A stretch of 64,000 nt of DNA from Atrichornis clamosus. Taxonomy: Eukaryota > Chordata > Aves > Passeriformes > Menuridae. The stretch covers positions 38,325-102,324 of the forward strand of contig WBMZ01003045.1 in assembly GCA_013400975.1 (NCBI GenBank), given 5' to 3'. The translations under genes and the position numbers were made by a program. Shown here piece by piece: positions 50,201-61,200 of this stretch. Every line of letters begins with the position of its first letter. Position 1 is the stretch's first letter. The notes beneath the pieces are model-generated. The model did no database searches, was not told the DNA's origin, and was given only the letters and a program-made list of their open reading frames with translations.

Positions 50201-51329
50201 GCATCTCTGGAGAGGTCACCTGGACAATGCTCTGCCCAGGTGGAGCTCACAGGCAACAGAGTGATGGTGAATTTATCTCTGGAGCACAGATGTCAGCATG
50301 GAAAGGCCAAATCTGAAAATCGCTAGAATTGCTTCATAAACAACATGGAGGATAATTAATGACCCCATTATAAAGACACGGCTATGGAAACAATTGCAAG
50401 TTGAATTTTGGCAGATGTTTTTGGCAGGACTGATCCGAAATACCAGAGAGGCCCTCACGGGATTTGGATCAGTTTGCTGCACACAACATTTGCCCGTCGA
50501 CTCCTGGAGAAGCTGAGGGACTGAATCACAGAATGAGTAAGGTTGATCTATCCCATAGAGATGGACAAGTATTCCTTTCATGTCTGCCAAGCACTCATTT
50601 GTTCTTCCTTGAACTCACTTCTGCTGTGATTCCTTCAGCCCCACACTCTGTGCCACATTTCCTTCCCACATTTCACAAGTTCAGATTCATGGCTGCTTCA
50701 CCTTTGTGTAATCAAGGACAACATTTTTAAGTGCCTTGGCATTTCAGGTGCCTCTTGGAATTTTTAGGAGTTCGGATGAAAACCCATTAAAAAATTCAGG
50801 TATTTCAGTCTTTTCATGCTCAGAAGCCTTGGCCTTCTGATGCATTTTGCATTGTAGGTCCCAAGTGATTTGCTGTCTCATAAAAAACAAACCAAAAATA
50901 AAACACAAACAAACTAACAAAACCGGAAAAGAAAATGAGAAAGGAAAATGATGCTTATGTGTCTAGGCAAGGAAATGACACACATCCACCTCCTTTCTCG
51001 AGCAAACAAACAGCTTCAGAGTGGTTGTTTGAGTCACAGCTGCCTGAAGAGAACTGAGTAGTGAGCTCCAGACTTGCTCACTCAGGACATCAGAGGGATG
51101 CTGTGCTTTGTTATAACCAGCAAGCAGAGCTGAACCAGTGGCAGTCTGACCACACAAAGAACAAATCTGTCTGTCACTTCATTCTGCACGAGCCCGTATT
51201 TTAAGTAACTGTACACAAAAGCCACTGCAGCCATAGCAACATTTCTTAAACAAACTGCTCCTCAATGTAGTTTTTTTACTTTTATGTAACCCCGTCTTAG
51301 CAGATGTAGGGGTGTGTCTCTATAGTTAG
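47273..51329. other. Unique non-coding sequence
   Basis: No gene or secure repeat in 4 kb. A 127-codon frame at 48569-48952 has no known domain. GACTTCCAACCTGA at about 48975 resembles a CR1 3' end but lacks the neighbouring motifs. An A-rich, C-interspersed low-complexity run lies at 50881-50925. Confidence 0.5.
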
Positions 51330-51410
51330 TATTTAAACACGCATATATACATATTGATACATATCTGGATATAGATATAGTTATATAGGTGCATACATGT
51401 AATGCACAAT
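51330..51410. repeat. AT-rich degenerate microsatellite
   Basis: Interrupted ATATAC/ATATAG words (GCATATATACATATTGATAC, then GGATATAGATATAGTTATATAGG) form a low-complexity stretch that probably derives from a decayed TA-rich microsatellite. Confidence 0.6.
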
Positions 51411-52709
51411 AAAGGTGATGCCCTGTAAGTCAGAGTTCTGTGAAGCTGCTCAGTGACTCAAAGCTCTGCTCATCACCCTGTGAGAGGGAGCCCTACCTAG
51501 GAAAGGTCGGCTCACCCCATTGCCAGCTCAGTCACCAGCCTGGCAGCAAGCTAACTCCTCAGAAAAATAGGGCACCATTTTCTTCAGTGTTAGAAAGCTG
51601 ATCTGGCAGGTGGGAACGACCAGTGAGTATAAGAGCAAGCTGAAGGGAGTGGACATTGCCCTTTCAGCATCTCTTCATGAGATCAATTCAGTGGATCCGC
51701 AGCCCCCATTGTTCTCCTGGAAAAGCCTTTTTCTTTCTCCCTTGACTGTGGAAAGAGCCCAGGAAAACAAGTCTTCCTTGTCTTAGCCTTACTGAATATC
51801 CCTCATGTTGCTTACACTGGGATTTACGACAGCTTAACTAAACAGATCGCAGGACCGATTAAAGTAAATCCATGGAATTTGAGACACATGAATTTCCACA
51901 GTTTAACCACATCAATCAGCTTTAATTTCTTCTCTTTTCTCGTCCTCTTTTGCAACACGTCCAAAGCAGCACTGCATGGCCCTGCAGCTTGAGGGTTCTT
52001 CAAGCTGTTTCTGTTATTTGAAGACAACTTGTAGCAGGAGGGTTTCAGTGGAATAGCTCAGAGAGAATATTAACACACTTCAGAGTGGTATTATGTAGCT
52101 GTGACAGCAAGAACAGCTTGGGCATTTCACCCCAGGCCTCTCAGAAGTTGGAAGATAAGAACACAATCCCCTCCAAGGCAAAATACTGTAATATTTCTTA
52201 CTTGACACCCTGTGTCCATGAGAAATGCCTTTCAAAATTACTCAAATAATAGGAAAATAAAGATTAAATGTTCTTCAAACATATGTTTCCCTTAAGATTA
52301 CTATTTCACAACTTTATATATACACTGTGAATAATATGGTCTGATGATTTAAACTGCCTCACATACACCTACTCTTTTAGCACTATAAGTCCAGCTCAGA
52401 AGTATAAAAATCTGGATTAATTCATTCTAAAGCTCACCTTGCAAGTCTATAAAATGACCTGCTTCGTTTTGATATTAAAGAAAAATTAATTGGGGAAAAC
52501 TGTTGGATCAATTGGAACCACCAAAGTTTAATGCAAATTTATCATACCATACAATTGTTTCATATATTGTGTTAGAGCAAATTGCTGCCTAAGAAGAGGG
52601 ATGACTATTTTGGAATGTACTTTGCAAATCTCTTTTCCTGATCTTAATTACTCCAAAGTTGTGATTAAGCTGGTAGAAAATCTGAGCAAATGAAGGAAAC
52701 ACTGGTTAC
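51411..52709. other. Unique non-coding sequence
   Basis: No gene or repeat recognised; AT-rich between 52.2 and 52.7 kb. Confidence 0.5.
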
Positions 52710-52870
52710 CGAAACACAGAGGGAAGAGCTCTGTAGCTACAGAACAGACACAGTGTTCTCAAGCCTCTTGCTGAGTCTTGTTTCTCAGCGTCAGGGGCTT
52801 CAGGACTGATCACTAGAAAGCACTGTTGTAAAATCATGGATTCTGTGTCTTGTAAAAGTTTCTTCAGGTC
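52710..52870 (-). other. Exon-like segment (low confidence)
   Basis: On the minus strand a good acceptor (a CTCTCTCTGTGC pyrimidine-rich tract, then TTTTTCCAG) precedes a 161-base stretch that is open throughout, beginning DLKKLLQDTESMILQ and ending at TTTCG|GTAACC, a usable GT donor. The frame would be closed by TAA right at the donor if unspliced. I do not recognise the peptide, and no neighbouring exon is seen on this strand. It could be a real internal exon, a non-coding RNA exon or chance. Confidence 0.18.
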
Positions 52871-54456
52871 CTGGAAAAAGCACAGAGAGAGAAAGGGGTA
52901 CGGTGCTAAAACCAGCCTGCTCTCCTGTACACACACCGTTTCTGCTGGTTGCAGTTGATTGGAGACTCTATTCATGCTATAGACCAGACATTTGAAATCA
53001 GTAATTTGGTCTGGTTCATTGAATGTTGAAATCCTTGCAGTAAATTACGCCGAATTAGCTAAGACACTGCCGATTTTTTTGAGATGTAGTAAAAGAAAAG
53101 GGTAAAAATAACAGCAAAACCAGGACAAAAGAGACAACTGCCTTACAGAGTGCTCCAAATTGCAGACTGCTGGTGTGGCTGTCTGAGGAATGAGGTGCAA
53201 AGCATCTGTTTATGCCCTTGGTTGAACCACCACCTCCTGGACAGTTAAGTTTGAGAACTTAAGATGGGTAATCATGTTTTTATCCTCGTGTCTGGGGATG
53301 AGAAAGGAAAGAACCTCTCTCAGCCCACCCTCAGGGTGACACCTGAGGGACACAGAGCAGGGCTGAGACAGCCGGTGTCCTTGCGCAGAGCGGGGTGAAA
53401 CCTGGGCAGCAGATCACAGCTCCCTGCACGAGGGGGATCCACCAGCAGCCACATGCTACTGCCAGGCAGATGGAGCACAGATCCTCCCCAGACCTGCAGC
53501 TCGTGTTCTGCTGGGTTAGCCAAATTCCCAGCGTGGGGGCAAGATAAATACACACACTCCACCTGAGCTAAGCAGTCTGCCCAGCAGCAACCAAGCCTTG
53601 TTCGGTGCATCACTAGGATGGAGGGATGGAGGGACGGCTGCTGGATCCAGCTCTTTGGATGCTTGTGGCTGAAGACCAGCAGATTTAGGCACGTGGCTCA
53701 CAGGACAGGAGGGTCATCCCCTCTCACCTGCACTGCCAGCGGGAAACTGATCTGAGCCTGCTCTTCTCATCACACCTGACTGCTGCCAAGAGTGGCCAGC
53801 AAACATTGTGAGATGGACAGCGTGGGCAGTGGGAGCTCAACCAAACATTTGGGTGTGGAGTGTGCTGTCAGGAGGGCCTGTTCCTCATCCCTGCTGCAAG
53901 AGGAGCAGCAGTCAGCTTGCCACTCTCTTCCATGGCCATGGCACAAAGCGTTCCCAGCAAAGTAGCCTGAGAGGTGTCATAGCACAGTCACAGCCACTGT
54001 GGTCAGAGAGCTCCAACCACCACGGCTCCATGGCTAAGCTGGCATTTCCCTGGTACCACTGGCATTTCCCTTGCAGCACTGTGTCTGAAGGTGGTTTTCA
54101 GTCTGTGGAACCGCCTTGGATGCTTTTTCCTGTATTACAGGCTCTACTTTGCTGCTTTTCTCTTCCCATGGCACTAATGGCCTCTCCAATACTCAGTGGC
54201 CCTGCAATGAGATTTTCCAGTCATAATTTTCCCCACTGGGGGAGCATGGAAAACAGGATGTTATAACACACACACACATTACACACCAGCAGTCTCAACA
54301 GAGGGTTGAGGAAACTTGCATTGCTGTCCTACATGAGGCTCCAGCCTGGAAAAACAGCAGCTTGAAGCTGGCTGTGTCTGGGAAGGGCCCCCTGCAGCAG
54401 AGCTTCCATTAGTGGAGCTTCCCTTAACTGAAACTAAATTTAGCCCAGTACTTCTG
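52871..54456. other. Unique non-coding sequence
   Basis: No gene recognised. Includes a 20-bp tandem duplication at 54041-54080 and a short AC run at 54266-54278. Opposing frames near 53320-53613 (minus) and 53808-54266 (plus) have no domain. Confidence 0.5.
54041..54080. repeat. Tandem duplication, 20-bp unit
   Basis: GGCATTTCCCTGGTACCACT (54041-54060) is followed directly by GGCATTTCCCTTGCAGCACT (54061-54080): 17 of 20 positions are identical. Confidence 0.85.
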
Positions 54457-54488
54457 TGTTGAAAGGTGCTGTATAGAAATGCAAAGTG
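54457..54488. repeat. Trace of an old interspersed-repeat tail
   Basis: GTTGAAAGGTGCTGTATAGAAATGCAAAG resembles the dispersed vertebrate motif 'gatgaaaggtgctatataaatgcaaag' that ends several ancient interspersed elements. I remember the motif but not a secure family name. No upstream part is recognisable. Confidence 0.35.
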
Positions 54489-54924
54489 AATACATTAAAA
54501 ATTAAACAAGGCAAAGATCTAAAATACTAACCTTACCACAATGTATTCAGTTCAGTCTTGTCTGTATTCACAATATTTTTACCAATCAGCCCTTCCATAT
54601 AAATTTATTTAAATATAGAAATCTTGGTGTCATTATCTCAAAAGAGAGAACCCAATCTCTTTTCCAATTATAGCTAATGAACTGATCTCACTGACTACGG
54701 GGAGAGCAACATCCAGGTGTTAGCAATAAACTCAAAAATTTGAAGTTTTCAAGTCACCTTATTCTGCAAGGCTCTACTCCTAAACAGTATATATAAATAG
54801 CTTGCAAGAAAACAGCAACTGGTGAATAGACTGACAGGCTAGTGTATGGTTGAGTATTTTATAAAATTTAATGGCTCACTAGATTTATTTTAAAGAGGGT
54901 TTTAGTTGACAAAATGCCTTTACT
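54489..54924. other. Unique AT-rich sequence
   Basis: AT-rich, no frames and no repeat family recognised. Confidence 0.5.
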
Positions 54925-54996
54925 TGACATGTTCCTATCCATATAACTCATGTTTTTCCCTGACACATTCATATCCATATAAATCATGTCTGTATT
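54925..54996. repeat. Imperfect tandem duplication, 36-bp unit
   Basis: The two adjacent copies (54925-54960 and 54961-54996) share TGACA, then TATCCATATAA and TCATGT at the same positions, and diverge at their 3' ends. The level of difference points to an older duplication. Confidence 0.75.
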
Positions 54997-55039
54997 CAAG
55001 CTAATAATAAATCAGCACCCTTTTGTACAATATTCAAAA

Positions 55040-55400
55040 AAGCAAAATTAATATCAAGTGTGACTGAACTTCTCAACAAGAGCTTTTTTTTTAAAAAAAT
55101 GAACTATTGGTGTGTCACTGCATCTAAAGTTTATATTTTGCTGTATTATTAATTGACACAAACTGTGTGCTTTGATGTCTGAATTGAGCGGCCTTTTACT
55201 GCAACTGTTTCCTTTAATGTAAAATGTGTGTGGCATAATTCTCATTGCTAATTGCAACCTTATGATAATATTCTGCAGAGTCCTGCTGACCTCATTTACA
55301 ATAGCATAAGAAGCCGAGCCAGCTGCTAATAGATGTGTGCTAAGCTTTTTCTGTTTGATGGGGTTTTTAGCATAAATAGAAATGAACACAATCTAAATCT
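55040..55400. other. Candidate conserved non-coding element
   Basis: The block is free of recognised repeats and dense in homeodomain-, POU- and E-box-like cores: TATTAATTGACAC, TTGCTAATTGCAACC, CTTATGATAATATTC, CAGCTGCTAATAG. It also contains one CpG-bearing GAATTGAGCGGCC. The 111-codon minus-strand frame through it is probably chance. Of the blocks flagged in this way it has the richest motif content; conservation is not tested. Confidence 0.25.
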
Positions 55401-56137
55401 TAAAATACAAGTCCTTGGGCACTAGGGGAGAGTTTGGCTCTAGACCCAAACTTTGAATTTCCAGGCCAGACCCAGGTGCTGCAGCAGAGGTTCTCTGCTT
55501 TTATCGCTGATTTGTTTTGCTCTCAGAAATGTGACTTCAGCAATAGAGCAATTTAAACCATTAAATAAAACACATGCTGCCCTCTTCCAGCTGGAGCTGT
55601 GATAGCGTTGTTAGTGCAGGAGGGATTGGCTGTGTTCCCTCCTCTGCCCTCTTTTGATTCTGCTGTAAATTGTCCAGTCTTATATTTATGGTGTTACTGA
55701 CACTGAGCTGGGAGCAGCCGCCTTTTACCATCCAGCTCCTGGCTGTTAGCTCTAGCCTCGGAGGTTTAAACAGTTTTCTTTTTAAAAACAACTACACTGT
55801 GACCCGTTTAGCTGTATTTAGTTTTACCACTTGCAGTACAGACAAAATGAGGCTAAAGCCTGCCTTCTTATGAACTGCATGCTGCAAAGAGCATCTGGAA
55901 GCACGGCTCCAGGAGGTGGTTGAATAAGGCTTTAATGCAGTCCATATGCTGCATGCACAGTTGTAAAACAATTGTGGTGTGGTACACACCGTGTTTTTAG
56001 CTGGGATGGGAAGGGATAGGCAAGATGAGAGTGCACAGAAGGATGTTTGTAGCAAAGGTGAGAGAAATGGACTTGCTCCCACCCCACAGACCCTTCCAAT
56101 GCTCTCAGGCCCATGGGGTCTCCTTTTGGGTGTTGTA
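55401..56137. other. Unique non-coding sequence
   Basis: No gene or repeat recognised. Frames at 55561-55873 on both strands are short and without domain. Confidence 0.5.
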
Positions 56138-56215
56138 CAGGACGAGTTGGACTCGACAATCCTTGTGGTTCCCTTTCAACTCAGGATATTTTATGTTTCT
56201 ATGATTCTGTGGCAG
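56138..56215 (+). mobile_element. CR1 3'-terminal fragment
   Basis: GACGAGTTGGACTCGACAATCC, then TGGTTCCCTTTCAACTCAGG and TTTCTATGATTCTGTGG, is the sense-strand end of CR1: the 'ttggactcgatgatcc' motif, the 'cccttccaac' segment and the terminal octamer. It lies about 400 bases from the larger antisense CR1 and in opposite orientation, so it is a separate insertion. Confidence 0.85.
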
Positions 56216-56609
56216 CCTGGCTGGCCGCTTTGGGCTCACCTGCACCCCAACACCACGGAGTTACTGCAGCTTCACCAGCTGCCCTCTGTCCCCTGTGCTG
56301 CCCTGGCCCTGGGACACACATTCCCAGCTCACCCAGGAAGGTTCAAGGTAGCGCATTCCCACCTCCCAGGGGCGTATGCAGGCGGAGCAGGGGTTTGGAA
56401 GTTCAGGGGTAGTTTACTTCAGCTTCAGAAATTGTCACCTGTTTTGTTTGAGAGCCCTTGCCTGTATCTGTACCACAGCCATGCTGCTTTACTGGAGAGG
56501 TGGCACTATCTGGTAAGAAAGGCAGGTGACTCTCTTACACACACATGCAAAACTCAGGCAAATTCTCTCTCTTTGCCATTTAAGTCCATGTTTTTATTTG
56601 CTTGAAAAG
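56216..56609. other. Unique sequence between two CR1 insertions
   Basis: GC-richer sequence with a 208-codon plus-strand frame (55979-56605) that starts before the CR1 fragment and runs through it, so it cannot be a conserved protein. No other feature. Confidence 0.5.
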
Positions 56610-57487
56610 ATCACAGAATCACAGAATGGGTCATGTTGGAAGGGACTGCAGAGGGTCATCTGGTCCCACCTCCCTGCTCAAGCAGGGCCATCCTAGAGCA
56701 CGTGGCACAGGATTGTGTCCAGACAGTTCTTGAATATCTCCAGTGATATTCTCCGCACCCTCTCTGGGCAATCTGTTCCAGTGCACTGTCACTTGCACAG
56801 TAAAGAAGTTCTTCCTCATGTTCAGGTGGAACTTCCTGTGCATCAGTTTCTGCCTCTTGTCCTGTTGCTCAGCACCACTGAGCAGAGCCTGGTACATCCT
56901 CTGACACCTCCCTGTAGACACTCCCCCGACAGATTTTGAAGAGGTCCCCACTTGGTCATCTCCTGTCGAGGTTGAACAGGCTCAGTTCCCTCCACCTTTC
57001 TATGCTGAGTTTCCCTCAACATAAAAAAGATGTTCCAGGCCCTCAGTCATCTTTGTTGCCCTCTGCTGGACCTGCTCCAGAAGCTCCACATCTCTCCTGT
57101 CCTGAGGAACCCAGAACTGGACACAGCACTCCAGATGTGCCTCACCAGGGCTGAGTAGAGAGGCAGGATCACCTCCCTCAGCATTCCGGCAGTGTTCTTC
57201 CGAATGCACCCCAGGATACCATTGACCTTCTTGGCCCCCAGGGCACTGCTGGCTCATGGACAGCTTGATGTCCACCAGGACGCCAGCTCTTTCTCCACAG
57301 AGCAGCTTGGCAGCAGGTCGACCCCCAGCCTGTCCTGGTGCCCGGGGCTGTTCCTCCCCAGGTGCAGGACCCTGCATTTGCCTTTGCTGATTTTCAGACT
57401 GTTCCTCTCTGCCGATCTCTCCATCCTGTCGAGGTCCTTCTGAAGGGCTGCACAGCCCTCTGGGATGTTGACCACTCCTCCCAGCAT
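56610..57487 (-). mobile_element. CR1 LINE, 5'-truncated copy with ORF2 C terminus
   Basis: The best-preserved transposon of the window, antisense. Its 3' end is the octamer tail (TCACAGAATCACAGAATGG as read on the plus strand) followed by the TTGGAAGGGACTGC segment. Upstream on its own strand are the C-terminal parts of the CR1 ORF2 reverse transcriptase: KDLDRMERSAERNSLKISKG and KCRVLHLGRNSPGHQDRLG in one minus frame (57254-57511), and KLSMSQQCPGGQEGQ, HLECCVQFWVPQDRRDVELL and QQRATKMTEGLEHL in another (57000-57539). The change of frame between these parts, together with the missing 5' end (polymerase core and endonuclease), shows it is dead. Confidence 0.96.
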
Positions 57488-57689
57488 GGGAGGATGCCAT
57501 GTATTTTTCACTCATACTGCAGTGCTGCATTTTAAGCAATGACGGCTTTATTGATAATTAATTTCATTTCATGGGGTTTGGGACATGGAGACATCCATCA
57601 GAGACTTGGTGTCTCCTTTTAAGGGCACATAACTGAAGTCATCTCTAATTCTGTTTCCCACAGTGCAAGGTGGAGTGGTGATGTTTCCT
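57488..57689. other. Unique non-coding sequence
   Basis: Short stretch next to the CR1 copy. AATTAATTTC core at about 57557. Nothing else seen. Confidence 0.45.
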
Positions 57690-58270
57690 CCTGTGCGAAG
57701 TGCAGTGGTGACCACTAGAGCACCAAGCTTACAGCCCCTGTGGAGCTCACTTGGAGAATGAAGACGCTAGATCCTTGTAATTAAGGAGCTACGAAGATGC
57801 TAATTATCATGATTTGATGTTCTTTCAAATGCTGCTTGAAGTGGGGACTTGAGTTTAAAAAATATTTTTATGCTAATGCTTTATTTGATTTTTTTTCCTA
57901 GAGATTTGTTAAGTGTCAAATGTAATGACTTCAAGTTGAAGCACAGCACTTCTAATGGAGTGTCTGACCTTTCCACAACCTCACTGAACAGCACTGACGA
58001 AATTTCCAGGCAAGATAATTAACACACTGGTACAGCACCAGGCGGGTGTACCTCTAGCAGCTTAACTCCCAGCCGAGAGGTTGAAATCCTCCTGCCCTCC
58101 CCACACCCACATCTCACTAACAATGATGGATTTGGGACCTAATCAGGCATTAAAACAGAGGATTAGCGAGCTGCAAAACACAGCAGTCACGGCTCCGTTT
58201 ACAGGGCTTGCAAGGGACTGGCAAAAATTGCCAAGCATGCTCTCAGTAAGTTAATGTCTACGTACCTGAA
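57690..58270. other. Candidate conserved non-coding element
   Basis: A 580-base, repeat-free block with few frames and dense AT-rich cores: GATGCTAATTATCATG, TATGCTAATGCTTTATTTG, CAAGATAATTAACAC, CCTAATCAGGCATTAAAAC and GAGGATTAGCGAGC. TATGCTAAT is octamer-like and TAATTA is the classic homeodomain core. Fits a distal enhancer; not proven. Confidence 0.25.
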
Positions 58271-61200
58271 AAACCTGTGTGGGCAGCAGAGACTGTTGGA
58301 CCTAATATGTGTATGTGATGATTTTGAAAGATAAGCAGAGAAAGCAACACAGAACAGGAGCGTAATGGGAAACTACAATAGAGTGGGAAGCAGGTATAGG
58401 GAGGTGAGTGCAAAACACTGAATACAGTTCAACTGTGGTACCACACCCCACTGCCTTACATTTACACAAACCCCTCCTTGAAGATGGGGGATATGTAGCA
58501 GGTTCAGGGAGTGTAGGGCCCACATCCACCTGTGTCCAGAAAAGGTACCATAAGGAGAATATATGTTCCTCGTTTTTCTGCTTTGACTACACTCAAGGCA
58601 AGGAGAGATTGAAGTAGGAGAACACAGCATTAAGAGAAGCAGGAGCTGGAGGTTTCAGAGCTCAAGAGATATGTAATTGTCTGCTTTAGGATCCATTCCT
58701 TGGTTGAATTGATCATAAGAAGCAAGATCTTTAGATGGCCATTGGCTATGTCTACAATAACAACAAATTTGGTGCAACGAGACTGTCTCTGGGTACTGGG
58801 CTTGCACATCAGTCACTGGAAGGTGCTGAACTCCTTTCTCCTCTGGCTCCTGCCACAGGCCTTCCTGCAGGATATGTGTGCAGCAGCTTGGTGACTGACA
58901 CTGTGGCCAGGCTGTGCCACCTCTCCAGAGCCTCTGTTAGCCAGTGTGGCACCTGGAACAGCTGCCAGTGCTGCTGAATGAGGGAAGGAGCCATCCTACA
59001 AACATGGCAATGTTTGCTGCGTGGCTTTGAGGTAAAGCCATCCATCCTGGATCAGGGCTGGTCAGGCAAATCTGATTGTTGTTGGTATTTTCAAGTAGCT
59101 GCTGTGTGAATTATTTCTCCTGCAGCTTGTAGCCCCTGTGGAATTGCTTTGAGAGGTGTGCCAGCACTCCTGGGCAGTGTGGTGATATTTATCACTTCCC
59201 TGCAGACCTGAGCCCAGAGCTGTAATTCCATCGGAAGCTTTGCCCTCCTGCCAAGCAACCTGTATAGAAAAGCAGCACTCACTATGTTAGAAACAGGAAT
59301 GTGGATACAGGGTGCTGATGCCAACGATGGTGGGGAGGGGGTGAAAAAGGTGTCTTACAGTATGACCTCCAGTATGAAGGAATCTTTTGTGGGATCCAAG
59401 AACAGCACCCTGGAGCCATGTCAGAGCATTGTCACTTCTCCAGGTCCTCCACCATGGTGACAGAATCCATGTGAGCAGCAGCTGCTGTGTGGTGCTCACG
59501 TAGTAGGCGTGTGTCTGCTGAGCTCTCTGTGCAGGGTAATAGGACTTCAAGAGGATCACCTTTATTCTCTGAAATGTGTTCCTGGCCAGTGCTCTCATAC
59601 CAAGAGCCGTCATGACGTTAGCAACCTCCTGCTTCTACCAGCAAATTATTCTGCTGCCCAGGAAACCTTTGTCCCTCTCATGTCCCTCTCATTGAATAAA
59701 AAACCCTACCGCTTCCACCAAGTTGCAGCTCTCTGAGTTTTCAGGAGGCTGAAGGCAGAAGAGAGAACAGTTGGCAAATGGATAGTAGGAACAAGATCTG
59801 ATAAAATAATCGAGGGGTTCAGCAAGTGGGATTGACAACAGAAGGGAAAGCAGCTGAAGAGAGGAAAGGATTTCAAACTAGAAGTGTCAGTGGATGATGA
59901 AGTGGTGGCAGAGTTGAAGGCGGGCAAGTGCTGGCAAATGGGAAGGTGCCTGTGGCACTTGGCCCTTTTCACATAGGCACAAGAACCTCCTCAGGATCTT
60001 GTGGGAGCCCTGAATGGCTTGAGAATCTTCTTTTAGCAAATGTGCAATGTAAATTGCTGGAGAATCTTAAAGTAGTGCAGCCCACATATGGATTTGGAAG
60101 ATGATGTTTCCATGAGGTGCCAGGGTGGAATGGTGTTTCACTGCCTTTCCCCAGAAGGCATCTGGTCTGTGCTCCCCAAAATCACTCTGAGAACCAGACT
60201 AACCCTTGAAGAAAATGTGAGATTGGCTGCGAAGCCACACTGCTGGGCAAACAAAAGCACTAAAGGCAGCCCCTGAACCCAGGGCATGGATATCTCTTGC
60301 CCATCTTGCTTTTTTCAGAGGTGGGTTACAGCTTCCTTATCTTCCACACCTGAGAGAAGAAGAGAGGGACCTAAAGTACATCTTATGCCTCCTGGCACAG
60401 GATGTCACTTTATTTAAGGGTAGGTCTTTCTACGCTGACAGCCCATCGATGAAGGGGTCCTGTGGGATGGATTTTCTGTGGTCAGCACTTAAAGCAGGTG
60501 GTCCAACACCTTTATAGTGTGGAGTGCAGAGGGGATTAATTACTTCCCCTGCTCAGGAGAACTGACAGATGTGTTGTGTGCACGAAAGAGAGACAAGGGA
60601 GAGCTGCCATCTGCTGTTGGAAAAATCCTGGTTCGCCTCTTCGCCCAGGCACTGCTGAGTGCTGCAGGTGGCTCGTTCATGCCAGTGGCTCCCATCACAC
60701 TGGTGTAGCACTCAGAGCAATATTTCACAGTGGGACCAGGGCACCAGCACCCGCCGTGCGCTGGGGAGGAGTAAAGTTTGCCCTGAAGATCTGCTGTTCT
60801 CATGTCTAACTCAGGAAAAAGGAGATGGATCTGCTGACCTCTCAAACCATCCATCCCAACAGCAAAACAAAGAGGGAAGAAGGTATGGCAAACCCACTGC
60901 TCCAGGAGGGAGTTTAGGGGAAAAATCAACCACATCTGCAAATGTAAGAGGTAGCTGTCAATGAGATCAGTATTTAGACCTGATATGTGCAGTGGTCTTT
61001 CAAAAGGCTGAGCATTCTGTTTTATTTTGGAAATGGAAGAATTGCTGATGTCCTACACTTCTAGAACCAGGGTACTTAGGGTGAAAAAAAACTATTAGTC
61101 ATTGACTGAAAAGACAGGTCATTTATTGAGTCATTCAAAATTATTTATTTGCTTCTGAAAACATGTTTACTTCTATTTTCTAAATGACATTTTAAGTCAG

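Noticed and set aside
53808..54266. 152-codon plus-strand frame
   Set aside because: Contains the 20-bp tandem duplication and no recognisable domain; judged chance.
55979..56605. 208-codon plus-strand frame
   Set aside because: It starts in unique sequence and runs straight through the CR1 3' fragment at 56138-56215, so it is not a conserved protein.
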